Positions 36,276 to 47,730 are shown, counted from the first letter of the stretch. The stretch: 64,000 bases of DNA from Lentzea cavernae (GCF_014653695.1 NZ_BNAR01000003.1:746961-810960); one strand, 5' to 3'. Made by a program: numbers and translations. Notes: generated by a model from the letters alone, not told the origin.

Positions 36276-36587
36276 ATGCTGGGTGTTCCGGTCAGGGGTC
36301 TGATCGTGATCGGGGTGCTCGGCGTCGCCGGCGTCATGTACGCCGTGAACGGCGGCAAACCCATGGGCAGCGACAAGGCGGCCGAGATCTGCAAGATCAC
36401 CGTCACCGCCGACATCCTCAACGTCCGCTCCGGCCCCGGCGACATGCAGCCGATCGTCTCGACCATGCCCCGCGACGCCGTGACCGACGCCCAGGCCCGC
36501 GTGGAGAACAACTACCGCATGCTCAGCGACCGCCGTTGGGTGAGCCAGCAGTTCGTAGCGCTGACCAGCGACTCCACCTGCAAGTAA
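36276..36587 (+). CDS. small exported SH3-like domain protein
   Basis: A 103-residue protein with one N-terminal membrane or signal segment (GLIVIGVLGVAGVMYAV). It is followed by an SH3b-like fold: ILNVRSGPGDMQPIVSTM, then RRWVSQQFVAL. Two cysteines could form a disulphide. Such domains bind cell wall peptides or serve as adaptors. ATG 36276 has GGGAGG five bases upstream. Confidence 0.75.
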   Translation: MLGVPVRGLIVIGVLGVAGVMYAVNGGKPMGSDKAAEICKITVTADILNVRSGPGDMQPIVSTMPRDAVTDAQARVENNYRMLSDRRWVSQQFVALTSDSTCK

Positions 36588-36597
36588 ACTCACGGGC

Positions 36598-36816
36598 ATG
36601 CTGCGCAACATGTTCCGGTGGGGCAGAGGCAAGAGCGTCACGCAGTGCTCCTGTGACCCCGAGTGGCAGGGCCTCTACACCGAGATCGACGGCCAGCGCC
36701 AACTGGCGCTGCCCCGCGACGAGATGGCCACCCTCGTCGGCTACCTCGACCTCACCGCCCACTGCGCCGGCTGCAACGCCGAGTACCCGAAGCCCTGGGG
36801 CCTCGCCTCCAAGTAG
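36598..36816 (+). CDS. small zinc-ribbon-like hypothetical protein
   Basis: A 72-residue basic protein with paired cysteines (CSCDPEW and HCAGCNAEY) that could bind one zinc. The C-terminus is hydrophilic (PKPWGLASK). Unknown function. It lies ten bases after the SH3-like gene and 12 bases before the exonuclease gene, so the three may be co-transcribed. Confidence 0.65.
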   Translation: MLRNMFRWGRGKSVTQCSCDPEWQGLYTEIDGQRQLALPRDEMATLVGYLDLTAHCAGCNAEYPKPWGLASK

Positions 36817-36827
36817 GCTCCTCCGTC

Positions 36828-37622
36828 GTGCTCACGGTCTCCACGGTCAACGTCAACGGTCTCCGCGCCGCCGCGAAGAAGGGCTACCTCTCGTGGCTGG
36901 CCTCCACCTCCGCCGATGTGGTGTGTCTGCAGGAGGTCCGGGCCGAGCCCGCCGAGCTGGCTGCTGATCTCCACTCGCCTGCCGGGTGGCACGGGGTGTA
37001 CGCGCCTTCGGTCCTGAAGGGGCGTGCTGGGGTGGGTGTGCTCTCGCGCGTTGAACCCACGTCCGTGCGTGTGGGGTTCGGGGTCGCGGAGTTCGAGGCG
37101 AGCGGCCGGTACGTCGAGATCGAGCTGCCCGGTGTTGTCGTGGCTTCGCTGTACCTGCCGTCTGGGGACGTGGGTACTCCCCGGCAGGACGAGAAGGACC
37201 GGTTCATGGCGGCGTTCCTGCCGTACCTGGTGTCGTTGCGGGAGAAGGCGGCGGTTGCTGGGCGTGAGGTGGTCGTGTGCGGTGACTGGAACATCGCGCA
37301 TCAGCAGGCGGATCTGAAGAACTGGAAGACGAACCAGAAGGAGTCCGGGTTCCTGCCGTACGAGCGGGAGTGGATGACTTCCGTCTTCGCGTCCGGGTAC
37401 AACGACGTTGTCCGGTCGCTGCACCCTGATGTGGTGGGGCCGTACTCGTGGTGGTCGTACCGGGGGAAGGCGTTCGACAACGACTCCGGGTGGAGAATCG
37501 ACTACCAGGTCGCGACGGACGGGCTGGCGGCTCGTGCTTCCTCGGCCGTGGTGGAGCGGGCGGCGACGTACGCGGAGCGCTGGTCGGACCACGCCCCGGT
37601 CACGGTCGTCTACTCGGACTGA
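36828..37622 (+). CDS. xthA: exodeoxyribonuclease III / AP endonuclease
   Basis: A 264-residue exonuclease-endonuclease-phosphatase fold enzyme for repair of abasic DNA. Active-site motifs are NVNGLRAAAKKG, CLQEVRA (metal Glu), GDWNIAH, DNDSGWRIDYQV and WSDHAPV (catalytic His). The GTG start has only a weak ribosome site. The trinucleotide usage is slightly less GC-biased in its distal half, but not enough to suggest transfer. Confidence 0.93.
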   Translation: MLTVSTVNVNGLRAAAKKGYLSWLASTSADVVCLQEVRAEPAELAADLHSPAGWHGVYAPSVLKGRAGVGVLSRVEPTSVRVGFGVAEFEASGRYVEIELPGVVVASLYLPSGDVGTPRQDEKDRFMAAFLPYLVSLREKAAVAGREVVVCGDWNIAHQQADLKNWKTNQKESGFLPYEREWMTSVFASGYNDVVRSLHPDVVGPYSWWSYRGKAFDNDSGWRIDYQVATDGLAARASSAVVERAATYAERWSDHAPVTVVYSD

Positions 37623-37669
37623 CCCGACGTCCCTGATCGGGCACAATCGTGGCCGAGGAGGTGACGGGG

Positions 37670-37978
37670 GTGCACGAGGTCGTGGCAGCCAGGTTGGCCG
37701 AGATCGAGGAACTGTGCCGGGCGTTGGACGTTCGGCGTCTCGACGTGTTCGGATCCGCGGTCGGCGATTCGTTCAACGTGCTGACCAGCGATGTCGACAT
37801 CCTCGTGGACTTCGAGACCGCGGACGACTTCGATCACTTCGGCACCTACTTCGCGTTGAAGGAGGGGCTTGAGCGGATCCTCGGCAGGCCTGTCGACCTG
37901 GTGGTCGACAGCAGCATCCGCAACCCCTACTTCCGCCAGCAGGTCATGGACAGCAAGGAAAACCTGTATGCGGCGTGA
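37670..37978 (+). CDS. mntA: MntA-type nucleotidyltransferase antitoxin
   Basis: A 102-residue minimal nucleotidyltransferase with the GSAVGDSFNVLTSDVDILV signature (metal aspartates 41 and 43). In MntA-HepT type VII modules this enzyme AMPylates the HEPN partner and inactivates it. GTG 37670 is chosen because GAGGAGG lies six bases upstream; GTG 37649 is an alternative. It overlaps hepT by 11 bases. Confidence 0.88.
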   Translation: MHEVVAARLAEIEELCRALDVRRLDVFGSAVGDSFNVLTSDVDILVDFETADDFDHFGTYFALKEGLERILGRPVDLVVDSSIRNPYFRQQVMDSKENLYAA

Positions 37979-38312
37979 TCCCCGCACGTACCTGTGGGAC
38001 GCCCTGCGCGCCGTGGAACTGCTGGCGGACTTCAGCAGCGGGAAGTCCTTCGCGGACTACCTGGCTGACGCGATGCTGCGGTCCGCTGTCGAGCGGCAGT
38101 TCGAGATCGTCGGGGAGGCGTTGAACAACCTGTCGAAGGTCTCCCCCGAACTCGCCGACGCGATACCGGATCTGCCTCGCATCGTGGCCTTCCGCAACAT
38201 CCTGATCCACGGCTATGCCAGCGTGGACGACGCGCTCGTGTGGCAGGTGCTCACGGACAAACGGCCACAGTTGGAGGAGCGGCTGCACCAGTTGCTCGCC
38301 GGGCTCGAATGA
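37968..38312 (+). CDS. hepT: HepT-like HEPN toxin
   Basis: A 114-residue all-helical HEPN protein. The RNase motif is RNILIH (Arg76-x4-His81), followed by Gly-Tyr83, the tyrosine AMPylated in the known system. RQFEIVGEALNNL is the conserved core helix. It overlaps mntA, the standard order for this toxin-antitoxin pair. The toxin would cleave RNA when not modified. Confidence 0.9.
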   Translation: MRRDPRTYLWDALRAVELLADFSSGKSFADYLADAMLRSAVERQFEIVGEALNNLSKVSPELADAIPDLPRIVAFRNILIHGYASVDDALVWQVLTDKRPQLEERLHQLLAGLE

Positions 38313-38444
38313 CCCCGATCGACTGAGCCGACCGGTCCAGGCCGGTCAGCCTTTATCGCTCCCGTCACCCACCTGCCCCCTCGATTCCACCCACCCGCTC
38401 CCTGAACATGAACACGATTCACCATCGATGAATCGGGGAGCGGC

Positions 38445-40106
38445 ATGACAGGGTTCAACCGGCGGTCTTTCCTGCTGGCGATGGGTGTGGGTGCCGCAGG
38501 CGTGCCACTCCTCGACAGCCAAGCGTTTGCGGCACCAGCGGGCACCACGCTCGACACCACGGCCACACCCACAGGAACCAGCGGCTACCGCAGACTCCAA
38601 GCAGGCCCAGGGTGGCCCGCGGTCGTCCGCAGCGACCTGATCGCGGCCAAGCCCAACCGGGAAGCCCGGCGAAAAGCCCTGGCCAGCTTCGTGCAGTTCA
38701 GCGACATGCACATCTGTGACGCCCAGAGCCCGCTGCGCTTTGAGTACCTGCACCCGGTCATGGGGTCCAGCGCGCACCGGCCGCAGGAGGCGCTGACGAC
38801 GCAGGGGTCGACGAGCCTCGTGAAAAGGGTCAACGCCGTCAAGAACGGCCCGCTGACCGGTAGGCCCTTCGACTTCCTCATGACGACCGGCGACAACACC
38901 GACAACCACGAGAACATCGAGCTCGACTGGTACCTCGCGGTCCTCAACGGCGGCACGATCACGCCGAACACGGGCGACAGCAGGTACGAGGGCGTGCAGA
39001 ACGCGGGCATCAGCACGTTCTGGCAGCCGGACCGCACCGGAACCGACGACTACAAGGCGAAAGGCTTCCCGCAGCTCAACGGGTTGCTCGACGCCGCCGT
39101 CCGCACGTTCACCAGTCCCGGCCTGGACATCCCCTGGTACTCGACGATCGGCAACCACGACGACAGCGTGGTCGGCGCGTTGCCGGACGGGCTGCTCGAC
39201 AGCTGGTACACCGGCCGGAAGAAGATCGTCGGGTTCGGTGACCCCGTGCAGAACGCGAAGGTGGCCAAGGCCTTCAACGACCCCGCGGCGATCCCCGAGG
39301 CCCTCACCATCCTCGCGGGCAACAGCGGCGTCGTTCGCACCGTGACGCCGGACGACAGGCGCAGGTTGTTCACCACGGGTGAGTTCGTGCGCAAGCATCT
39401 GCCGTCGGGTGGGCACGGGTACACGGACGCCAACGCGGATGGTGTGGACGTGTTCTACACGTTCCGGATGGCGCCTGGTGTCACGGGCATCAGCATGGAC
39501 ACCACGAACCTCGCGGGGTTCTCCACGGGCTCGATAGGGCTCCATCAGCTCAACTGGATCGAGAAGACGCTCAGGCGCAACAGCTCGCTCTACTACGACT
39601 GGCTCGGGTTGCCGCAACGCCAGAACGTCACCGACGAGCTGTTCGTGCTCTTCAGCCATCACACGAGCACGACGATGGGCAACGTCCTGCCCGACAAGCG
39701 CAGGCCGCTCGACCCGCGGGTGAACGGCGAGGCGCTCCTCAACCTGCTGCACCGGTTTCCGAACGTGCTGGCGTGGGTCAACGGTCACACGCACCGGAAC
39801 GTGATCACCCCGCACCGGCACGCGACGCCCAGTCGCAGCTTCTGGGAGATCAACACCGCGGCCCACGTCGACTACCCGCAGCACGCCCGCGTGATCGAGG
39901 TCGCGGACAACGGGGACGGCACGTTGTCGCTGTTCACGACGTTACTGGAAGCCGATGCGCCCTACCAGGCCGACTACGACGACCGGTCGGACGAAGGCCT
40001 CGCGAGCCTGTGCCGGGAGTTCACCTACAACGACATCCACTCGCGGACGGACCCGCTCGGGACGCCGCTCGACCGGAACACGGAGTTGCTGGTCGCGGTG
40101 CGGTGA
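38445..40106 (+). CDS. Tat-exported metallophosphoesterase (TIGR03767 family)
   Basis: A 553-residue protein with a twin-arginine signal ([15 protein letters not shown]). Metal-site segments are [37 protein letters not shown] and NGHTHRN, the ordered motifs of calcineurin-like phosphoesterases. The length and pattern fit the actinobacterial TIGR03767 family. The substrate is unknown; it acts outside the membrane. An ATG preceded by GGGGAG. Confidence 0.92.
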   Translation: MTGFNRRSFLLAMGVGAAGVPLLDSQAFAAPAGTTLDTTATPTGTSGYRRLQAGPGWPAVVRSDLIAAKPNREARRKALASFVQFSDMHICDAQSPLRFEYLHPVMGSSAHRPQEALTTQGSTSLVKRVNAVKNGPLTGRPFDFLMTTGDNTDNHENIELDWYLAVLNGGTITPNTGDSRYEGVQNAGISTFWQPDRTGTDDYKAKGFPQLNGLLDAAVRTFTSPGLDIPWYSTIGNHDDSVVGALPDGLLDSWYTGRKKIVGFGDPVQNAKVAKAFNDPAAIPEALTILAGNSGVVRTVTPDDRRRLFTTGEFVRKHLPSGGHGYTDANADGVDVFYTFRMAPGVTGISMDTTNLAGFSTGSIGLHQLNWIEKTLRRNSSLYYDWLGLPQRQNVTDELFVLFSHHTSTTMGNVLPDKRRPLDPRVNGEALLNLLHRFPNVLAWVNGHTHRNVITPHRHATPSRSFWEINTAAHVDYPQHARVIEVADNGDGTLSLFTTLLEADAPYQADYDDRSDEGLASLCREFTYNDIHSRTDPLGTPLDRNTELLVAVR

Positions 40107-40168
40107 AGTGGGATGTCCCACAGCCCGTCACAACTGATCAGGAATTTCGGCGGCCTAAGGTCGTTTAC

Positions 40169-42691
40169 GTGGCAGTGGACATCTCGCTAATCCCACCGCA
40201 GTCCCGTCCGAGTGCGGCGGCCATGCGGCGTGCGCTGCGCCGGGCCGCTGACGGTGCTGTGCTCGACGCGACCGAGGCCGCCGTTCTGCTGCACGCGCGC
40301 GAGGACGACCTGGACGCGCTGCTCACCGCGGCGGGCAAGGTGCGGGACGCGCACCTGCTCGCCGAGGGGCGTGCCGGGATCGTCACGTACAGCCGGTCGG
40401 TGTTCATCCCGCTGACGAGGCTGTGCCGCGACCGGTGTCATTACTGCACGTTCGCGACCGTGCCGCACAAGCTGCCCGCGGCGTTCCTCGAACGCGACGA
40501 GGTGCTGGAGATCGCGCGAGCGGGAGCCGCGCAGGGCTGCAAGGAAGCGCTCTTCACGCTCGGCGACCGGCCGGAGGACCGCTGGCCCGCCGCGAAGGAG
40601 TGGCTGGACGCGCGCGGTTACGAGTCCACTTTGGACTACGTGCGGGCCAGTGCCATCGCGGTGCTGGAGGAGACCGGCCTGCTGCCGCACCTCAACCCCG
40701 GCGTGCTGAGCTGGGAGGAGCTGACGCGGCTGCGGCCCGTCGCGTCCAGCATGGGCATGATGCTCGAGACCACGGCCGAACGGTTGTGGAGCGAGAAGGG
40801 CGGCCCGCACTACGGCAGCCCCGACAAGGATCCCGCTGTCCGCCTGAGGGTGCTCACCGACGCCGGCCGCGTGAACGTCCCGTTCACCACCGGAATCCTC
40901 ATCGGCATCGGCGAGACCATCAGCGAGCGCGCCGAGTCGTTGCTCGCGATGCGTCAAATCGCGAAGCAGTACGGGCACATCCAGGAAGTCATCATCCAGA
41001 ACTTCCGCGCCAAGCCGGACACGGCGATGCGCGGCATGCCCGACGCCGACCTGACCGAGCTCGCGGCCACGATCGCCGTGGCACGTCTGGTGATGCCGTC
41101 GACCGTGAGCGTGCAGGCGCCGCCGAACCTCGTCGGCGGCGAGTTCGACCTCATGCTGCGTGCGGGCGTCGACGACTGGGGCGGCGTCTCGCCGATCACC
41201 CCCGACCACGTGAACCCCGAGAAGCCGTGGCCCCAGGTGGACCAGCTCGTGGAGATCACGAAGCAGGCCGGTTTCTCCTTGCAGGAGAGGCTGAACGTCT
41301 ACCCGCGCTACGTCCGCGCGGCGGCGGGGCAGTGGATCGACACCAGGCTCACCGCGCACGTTTCCGCGCTGGCACTGGAGAACGGCCTCGCGAACCCGGA
41401 CGTGGAGGTGGCCGGCCGCGAGTGGCAGGAGCCCGACGGGGGGCTCGACACGTTCGGGCGCGCCGACCTCCACACCGCGATCGACACCGAAGGCCGCACG
41501 AGCGACCGGCGCGGCGACTTCGACGAGGTCTACGGCGACTGGGACGAGCTGAAGATCCCCGTTGCGCCGCAACGACTTTCCGAAGACGTCCAACGTGGAC
41601 TGAAGATCGCGGCGAACGACCCGGCGGCGTTGCTCGGCGACACCGACGCCGCGATGGCGTTGCTGACGGCCGACGGCGACGCGCTGGAGGAGATGGTCCG
41701 CCTCGCCGACGACCTCAGGCGCGAAGTGGTCGGCGACGACGTCACGTACGTGGTCAACCGCAACATCAACTTCTCGAACGTCTGCTACGTCGGCTGCCGC
41801 TTCTGCGCCTTCGCCCAGCGCGAGCGCGACGCGGACGCGTTCCGGCTGTCCGCCGAGGAGGTCGCCGACCGCGCGCAGGAGGCGTGGGACGACGGCGCCA
41901 CCGAGGTCTGCATGCAGGGCGGCATCGACCCGAAGCTGCCGGTGACCTACTACGCCGACGTCGTGCGCGCGATCAAGAAGCGCATCCCCGGGATGCACGT
42001 GCACGCGTTCAGCCCGATGGAGATCGTCTCCGCCGCGGCGAAGGCGGGCGTGAGCATCCGTGAGTGGCTCACGGAACTGAAGGAAGCCGGCCTCGACACG
42101 ATTCCCGGCACCGCGGCCGAGATCCTCGACGACGACGTCCGCTGGGTGCTGACCAAGGGCAAGCTGCCGACCGCGACCTGGCTCGACGTCGTCGGCACCG
42201 CTCACGAGCTGGGCATTCGCTCGTCGAGCACGATGATGTACGGCCACGTCGACCACCCCGGGCACTGGCTCACGCACTTCCGGGTGCTCGCGGACCTCCA
42301 GGACCGCACCGGCGGGCTCACCGAGTTCGTCGCGCTGCCGTTCGTGCACCGCAACGCCCCCATCTACCTGGCGGGAGTCGCCCGTCCCGGCCCCAGCCGC
42401 CGCGACAACCGCGCCGTGCACGCGTTCGCACGGCTGGCGCTGCACGGCCGCGTCGACAACATCCAGTGCTCGTGGGTCAAGCTCGGCGACGAGGGCACCG
42501 CGGAGATCCTCAACGGCGGTGCGAACGACATCGGCGGCACGTTGATGGAGGAGACCATCAGCCGCATGGCAGGGTCCGAACACGGCTCGGCGCGCACTGT
42601 GAGTGAGCTTGAAACCCTGGCTTCACTAGCGGGGCGTAACGCGCGTCAGCGAACTACGACATATGGGCGAGTGCGAACCGATCATCAGTGA
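40169..42691 (+). CDS. fbiC: bifunctional FO synthase FbiC (CofG-CofH fusion)
   Basis: An 840-residue fusion of two radical-SAM enzymes that together form FO, the deazaflavin chromophore of coenzyme F420, from tyrosine and a flavin precursor. The CofG half carries CRDRCHYC near residue 87; the CofH half carries CYVGCRFC near residue 540. [16 protein letters not shown] and CMQGGIDP are family segments. The start is GTG 40169 with AAGG eight bases upstream. It supports the F420-dependent reductase at 28165-28500. Confidence 0.97.
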   Translation: MAVDISLIPPQSRPSAAAMRRALRRAADGAVLDATEAAVLLHAREDDLDALLTAAGKVRDAHLLAEGRAGIVTYSRSVFIPLTRLCRDRCHYCTFATVPHKLPAAFLERDEVLEIARAGAAQGCKEALFTLGDRPEDRWPAAKEWLDARGYESTLDYVRASAIAVLEETGLLPHLNPGVLSWEELTRLRPVASSMGMMLETTAERLWSEKGGPHYGSPDKDPAVRLRVLTDAGRVNVPFTTGILIGIGETISERAESLLAMRQIAKQYGHIQEVIIQNFRAKPDTAMRGMPDADLTELAATIAVARLVMPSTVSVQAPPNLVGGEFDLMLRAGVDDWGGVSPITPDHVNPEKPWPQVDQLVEITKQAGFSLQERLNVYPRYVRAAAGQWIDTRLTAHVSALALENGLANPDVEVAGREWQEPDGGLDTFGRADLHTAIDTEGRTSDRRGDFDEVYGDWDELKIPVAPQRLSEDVQRGLKIAANDPAALLGDTDAAMALLTADGDALEEMVRLADDLRREVVGDDVTYVVNRNINFSNVCYVGCRFCAFAQRERDADAFRLSAEEVADRAQEAWDDGATEVCMQGGIDPKLPVTYYADVVRAIKKRIPGMHVHAFSPMEIVSAAAKAGVSIREWLTELKEAGLDTIPGTAAEILDDDVRWVLTKGKLPTATWLDVVGTAHELGIRSSSTMMYGHVDHPGHWLTHFRVLADLQDRTGGLTEFVALPFVHRNAPIYLAGVARPGPSRRDNRAVHAFARLALHGRVDNIQCSWVKLGDEGTAEILNGGANDIGGTLMEETISRMAGSEHGSARTVSELETLASLAGRNARQRTTTYGRVRTDHQ

Positions 42692-42805
42692 CCGATAGTC
42701 TGAATCGGCGCACAGACGCTACCGGCCATCGGTAGCTTGGCGGCCAATCAGTCAGCGAGGTTCACCCGTTCCGGGGTGGATCTGTGCCATGGGGAGGCTC
42801 GGCAA

Positions 42806-43006
42806 GTGCAGGGCATGAGTCTGGTTGTGAGCGCGGCGGTCGAGAGCAGCATGACCGGCACCGCTGCTGGTCCCGTGGGTCTGATCGCGGTGGCGGCGGG
42901 TGTGGGTGGTCTGGTGTACGGCCTGGTCAAGCGGCGCAAGCCGGCCCCGGTCGTGGCGGCGAACCAGCGCATCGACCTCCTCCCGCAGGACACCGCGCAG
43001 AACTGA
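42806..43006 (+). CDS. small single-pass membrane protein
   Basis: A 66-residue protein with one hydrophobic helix (GPVGLIAVAAGVGGLVYGLV) followed by the basic stretch KRRKPAPVV. GTG 42806 has GGGGAGG eight bases upstream; ATG 42815 is an alternative. No family recognised. It lies just upstream of trpS and may share its transcript. Confidence 0.65.
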   Translation: MQGMSLVVSAAVESSMTGTAAGPVGLIAVAAGVGGLVYGLVKRRKPAPVVAANQRIDLLPQDTAQN

Positions 43007-43020
43007 TCCACCCGGTCTGA

Positions 43021-44058
<1,038 letters not shown>

Positions 44059-44082
44059 GGCAAGTGCATTAGCGTCTTATGC

Positions 44083-45069
44083 GTGGACAAGTGGCGGCAG
44101 AAGTACGCGTGGCTGGACCACATCATGCGTGCGTACGAGCGATTCGACCAAAGGTACGGAACACAGCACGCCGCTGCGGTCACGTACTTCAGCGTGCTCT
44201 CCCTGGTGCCGATCCTGATGATCGGGTTCGCGGTCGCCGGTTTCGTGCTGCAGTCGCAGCCCGACCTGCTGGCGTCGCTGCGGGGCAGCATCGCGGAGGC
44301 CGTGCCGGACGAGAACCTGCGCACCCAGATCAACGAGGCCGTGGACACCGCACTGGAGTCCAAGGGCACCGTCGGCATCATCGGTCTGCTCGGTGCCGCC
44401 TACTCCGGCCTCGGCTGGATGAGCAACCTCCGCGACGCCCTGACCGCGCAGTGGGGTCAGGCGAAGGGGGAGCTGCCGTTCCTCGGCACGCTGTGGCGCG
44501 ACCTGCTCTCGTTGCTCGGCCTGGGCCTCGCGATCGTGCTGTCGTTCGGCATCACGGCGGTGGGCACGGGGTTCGCTGAACTGATCCTGCGGTGGATGGG
44601 GCTCGAGAACGCCGGGTGGGCGCACGTCCTGCTGCGCATCGGCACGATCGTCCTGTCGCTGCTCGCGAACTGGCTCGTGTTCCTGTGGGTGCTCTCGCGA
44701 CTGCCGCGCAAGCCCGTCGGCTGGCGCAGCGCGATCAAGGGCGCGTTCGCCGGCGCGGTCGGGTTCGAGATCCTGAAGCAGACCGCGACGATCTTCCTGT
44801 CGTTCACGACCAAGTCGCCGACCTCGGCCGCGTTCGGCTCCGTGATCGGTGTGCTGGTGTTCGCGAACCTGGTCGCGCAGTTCATCCTCTTCATCACGGC
44901 CTGGACGGCGACCGCGCGCGAGAACCTCGAACCCGAGGTCGTGAAGGCACCGCCGCCCGCGGTGATCCAGCCCGTCGTCTCCGTGCGGCAGGGGCCCAGG
45001 CCGTCGGTGATGCTGGGGGCCGGAGCGGTCGCCGGAGCGCTGCTCGGGTTCCGGTGGCGCCGCAAGTAG
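44083..45069 (+). CDS. YhjD/YihY/BrkB family envelope protein
   Basis: A 328-residue inner-membrane protein with six predicted helices. Typical segments are GTQHAAAVTYFSVLSLVPIL, GAAYSGLGWMSNLRDAL and ILKQTATIFLSFTTKSP. Relatives include YhjD, linked to lipid or LPS transport in proteobacteria; the actinobacterial role is unknown. It is 24 bp downstream of trpS and ends in a basic tail. Confidence 0.9.
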   Translation: MDKWRQKYAWLDHIMRAYERFDQRYGTQHAAAVTYFSVLSLVPILMIGFAVAGFVLQSQPDLLASLRGSIAEAVPDENLRTQINEAVDTALESKGTVGIIGLLGAAYSGLGWMSNLRDALTAQWGQAKGELPFLGTLWRDLLSLLGLGLAIVLSFGITAVGTGFAELILRWMGLENAGWAHVLLRIGTIVLSLLANWLVFLWVLSRLPRKPVGWRSAIKGAFAGAVGFEILKQTATIFLSFTTKSPTSAAFGSVIGVLVFANLVAQFILFITAWTATARENLEPEVVKAPPPAVIQPVVSVRQGPRPSVMLGAGAVAGALLGFRWRRK

Positions 45070-45085
45070 GTCCTCGAGAACGAGA

Positions 45086-45115
45086 ACGGCCCCAGCGCGT
45101 GTGCGCTGGGGCCGT
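45086..45115. terminator. bidirectional terminator
   Basis: A 13-bp perfect stem ACGGCCCCAGCGC/GCGCTGGGGCCGT with loop GTGT lies between the convergent YihY-like and carboxypeptidase genes. Confidence 0.85.
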
Positions 45116-45128
45116 CGTCTTCGGTGCC

Positions 45129-46397
45129 TCAGACGCCCTGTGACGCCTGCGCGGCCTGACGGCGTGCCCTGGCCGCCTTGGCGCGCTTGCTGCGGATGAA
45201 GAGCACCAGGCCGGCCAGCAGGCCGAGGCCCGCGACCGCCGTGATCGGCAGGCCGACGGTGCCGAACGCGGTCGGCGTCGGACGGCCGGTCTGCGGGTCG
45301 GTGGGCGCCGCGCTGCCCTGGTTGTCGTTGCTGCTCTGCGTCGGGACGACGTTCTGCTTCGGCTGCGGTGCGCCGTCGACGAGCTTGCCGACACCGCCGG
45401 GGCCCATCGCGAAGCCGTAGTCGAGCAGCCTGCCCGCCTGGGCGTCGATGCGCGTGGGCGTCTGCTGGCCGCGGAGCAGCACCACGACGAGACGACGGCC
45501 GTTGCGCTCCGCCGCGCCCACGTAGGTGTGCTGCGAGTCGTCGGTGAAGCCGGTCTTGCCGCCGAGCGCGCCCTGGTAGTTCGCGAGCAGCCGGTTGTCG
45601 TTCTGCAGCATGATCGTGCCGCCGTTGCGGCCCGGGAACTGCGACTGCGGCAGCTTGATGGCCTGCGCGAACTCGTCGTACTTCATCGCGCCGCGGAAGA
45701 TCAGGGCCACGTCGTAGGCCGAGGTGCTGGTGCCGGGGGCGTCGAGGCCCGAAGGGGTCACGGCGCGGGTGTCGAGGGCGCCGAGCTCCTTGGCCATCGC
45801 GTTCATCTTGCGCAGGGCGTTCGGCACGCCACCGAGCTGGCGGGCCAGCGTGTGCGCCACGTCGTTGCCCGAGGTGAGCAAGAGGCCGTGCATCAGCTGG
45901 CGCACGGTGTACTGGCCACCGTCGCGCAGGCCGACGCAGGTGCACTCCTGCGCGATGTCCTCGGCGCTGGCGGTGACGACCAGGTCGCCCCGCAGTTCCT
46001 TGGCGACGACCATCGCGAGGAGCACCTTCATGATGCTCGCGGGGCGCTGACGGCCGTGCGGGTCGTACGCGGCGATGACAGCACCGCTGTCGATGTCCGC
46101 GAGCAGCCAAGAGGCTGCAGTGATGCCACTGGGGGGCTGGCCCGAGTTCGGCGGCAGGATCAGGCCGCACTCGCCCAGCCGGTCACCACCGATCGGGGTC
46201 TCCGGCACCTCGAGCGGCGTCGGCGCCTTCTGACCGGGCGCAGGCTGCTCGGACGTGTCCACCGGTGGCGGCGGGGTCTCGCGGTTGGCGCACTGCGCCG
46301 AGCCGGCGGCCTGTTGTGCGGTTCCGGTCGGTGCGGCGAACGCGGCGGTGGCCGTTGCTAGGACCAGGGCGACGATGAGCCGTTTTGGGAAGGGCAC
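45129..46397 (-). CDS. serine-type D-alanyl-D-alanine carboxypeptidase (PBP5-like)
   Basis: A 422-residue exported S11-family enzyme that trims peptidoglycan stem peptides. A signal peptide is followed by a Pro-rich linker. Catalytic motifs are SxxK (Ser121-Ile-Met-Lys124), SGN (in LLLTSGNDV) and KTG (GGKTGFTDDS). A C-terminal transmembrane helix (TAVAGLGLLAGLVLFI) with a basic tail anchors it. Two Cys of the QECTCVGL segment are unusual near the active site. Confidence 0.94.
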   Translation of the reverse strand: MPFPKRLIVALVLATATAAFAAPTGTAQQAAGSAQCANRETPPPPVDTSEQPAPGQKAPTPLEVPETPIGGDRLGECGLILPPNSGQPPSGITAASWLLADIDSGAVIAAYDPHGRQRPASIMKVLLAMVVAKELRGDLVVTASAEDIAQECTCVGLRDGGQYTVRQLMHGLLLTSGNDVAHTLARQLGGVPNALRKMNAMAKELGALDTRAVTPSGLDAPGTSTSAYDVALIFRGAMKYDEFAQAIKLPQSQFPGRNGGTIMLQNDNRLLANYQGALGGKTGFTDDSQHTYVGAAERNGRRLVVVLLRGQQTPTRIDAQAGRLLDYGFAMGPGGVGKLVDGAPQPKQNVVPTQSSNDNQGSAAPTDPQTGRPTPTAFGTVGLPITAVAGLGLLAGLVLFIRSKRAKAARARRQAAQASQGV

Positions 46398-46458
46398 ACG
46401 TTCAGGCTATCCACCCCCGTTCAGACGCCTGCACGCACCACGTCCGATACTGGTCGGC

Positions 46459-46686
46459 GTGAAGCTCTCGCGCCCGATGTCACTCTTCCTGGTGGCTTTC
46501 GGAGTGTGGTCGTGGGTGATCTGGCCCACGTTCCTGAAGAACATCTGGAAGGACCCCCGTTCGTTCAGCGACGGACCTACCGCGTTCTTCACCGTGCACC
46601 TGGTGCTCGTGATCGCCTCGCTCGTCTTCGGCACCGCCATCGGCGTGCTGGGCGTGCGGGGATTCCTGGCCACTCGACGTCGATAA
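46459..46686 (+). CDS. SCO4848-family membrane protein
   Basis: A 75-residue protein with two membrane helices and the conserved WSWVIWPTFLKNIWKDPRSF segment between them, typical of the short family named after Streptomyces SCO4848. Function unknown. Divergent from the carboxypeptidase gene, often its neighbour in actinomycetes. Confidence 0.8.
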   Translation: MKLSRPMSLFLVAFGVWSWVIWPTFLKNIWKDPRSFSDGPTAFFTVHLVLVIASLVFGTAIGVLGVRGFLATRRR

Positions 46687-46696
46687 GGAAAACGCT

Positions 46697-47047
46697 GTGG
46701 AGTTCGTACGCCTCTTGCTGGTGTTCCTGCACCTGCTCGGCATGGGCATGCTCGTCGCGATGATCATGTTGCAGGCCAAGGCCGGCAAGGACGCGCCGGT
46801 CAACAAGGGCTGGCTGCACGGCGCCGCTCTGCAGCTGCTGACCGGCATCGCGCTCGTGGGCATCGACCCGCTGGTCGACTCCGTGAAGTACGACCACATC
46901 AAGATCGGCGTGAAGCTGCTGGTCGTCGTGGCCATCGCCGCCGTCGTCGCGATCAACGTCAACAAGCCGAAGGCCCCGTCCTGGCTGCTGCCCACGGCCG
47001 CGTCGCTGGTCGTGCTGAACATCGGCGTGGCGGTCTTCTGGACCTGA
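46697..47047 (+). CDS. four-helix membrane protein
   Basis: A 116-residue protein with about four hydrophobic helices (LLLVFLHLLGMGMLVAMIML at the start, then LQLLTGIALVG, LLVVVAIAAVVAINV and AASLVVLNIGVAVFW). His12 in the first helix and His41 could bind heme or metal, but this is uncertain. AAGGA precedes the GTG start. It lies ten bases after the SCO4848-like gene. Confidence 0.75.
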   Translation: MEFVRLLLVFLHLLGMGMLVAMIMLQAKAGKDAPVNKGWLHGAALQLLTGIALVGIDPLVDSVKYDHIKIGVKLLVVVAIAAVVAINVNKPKAPSWLLPTAASLVVLNIGVAVFWT

Positions 47048-47130
47048 TCGGGGGATGTAGCCCTCACCGGCGGGTGACGTGGGCGCGCTTTTCGCGCGGT
47101 GTGTTGTACCTGCGGGACACCATCCAAGCC

Positions 47131-47730
47131 ATGTCACGTATCGCCTATATCGGTGTGCTCGCCGCCGGGGCAGTGTTGACGCTGGTCTCACTGCACGGTG
47201 CCGCCCCGGAGGCCTCGGCCTCCGGGGATGGCCAGGTGTGCGCCGCTGCGTGGTGCCCGAAGGAACAGCCGGGATGGCGCGCGCCGTCGCCGCGAGGCGA
47301 AGAGCCTCCGACGTCGTCCACGACCACCTCGGCGACGACCACCACGACCCAGCCGACCACCACCACGACGACAACGTCCTCGACGACGACCTCGTCCACC
47401 ACCACGACGACTCCGTCGACGACGACCACCACATCGTCGACGACCTCGTCCACGACCACGCCGCCGTCCTCGACGACGACAACGCGCTCCACCACGACGA
47501 CACCCCCGGTGACGACGACCACCACCAGCACGTCGAACACCACCACCCCGCACACGACGCCCCCGGCGACCACCACCAAGCCGATCGCCGGCCCCCCGGT
47601 CCACCAGGACAACCGCCTGGCCAACACCGGCGCCACCACCACGTGGATGCTGCTGCTCGGCGTGCTCCTCCTCGTGGGCGGCACGGCCCTGCTCCTCCTC
47701 GACCGGGCAAGGCGACTCACCCGCCGCTGA
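47131..47730 (+). CDS. Thr-rich cell-wall protein with LAXTG-type sorting signal
   Basis: A 199-residue protein with a signal peptide, a long Thr/Ser/Pro tract (about residues 60-160, coded mainly by ACC/ACG/TCG), and a C-terminal LANTG motif. The motif is followed by a hydrophobic helix (WMLLLGVLLLVGGTALLLL) and an Arg-rich tail, as for sortase class E substrates. The tract would act as a glycosylated wall-spanning stalk. Two N-terminal cysteines flank the mature start. Confidence 0.8.
   Translation: MSRIAYIGVLAAGAVLTLVSLHGAAPEASASGDGQVCAAAWCPKEQPGWRAPSPRGEEPPTSSTTTSATTTTTQPTTTTTTTSSTTTSSTTTTTPSTTTTTSSTTSSTTTPPSSTTTTRSTTTTPPVTTTTTSTSNTTTPHTTPPATTTKPIAGPPVHQDNRLANTGATTTWMLLLGVLLLVGGTALLLLDRARRLTRR

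Noticed and set aside
47320..47570. Short tandem ACC/ACG/TCG repeats as a possible CRISPR or satellite
   Set aside because: The period is three bases and it codes for Thr/Ser, with no spacer-repeat structure.
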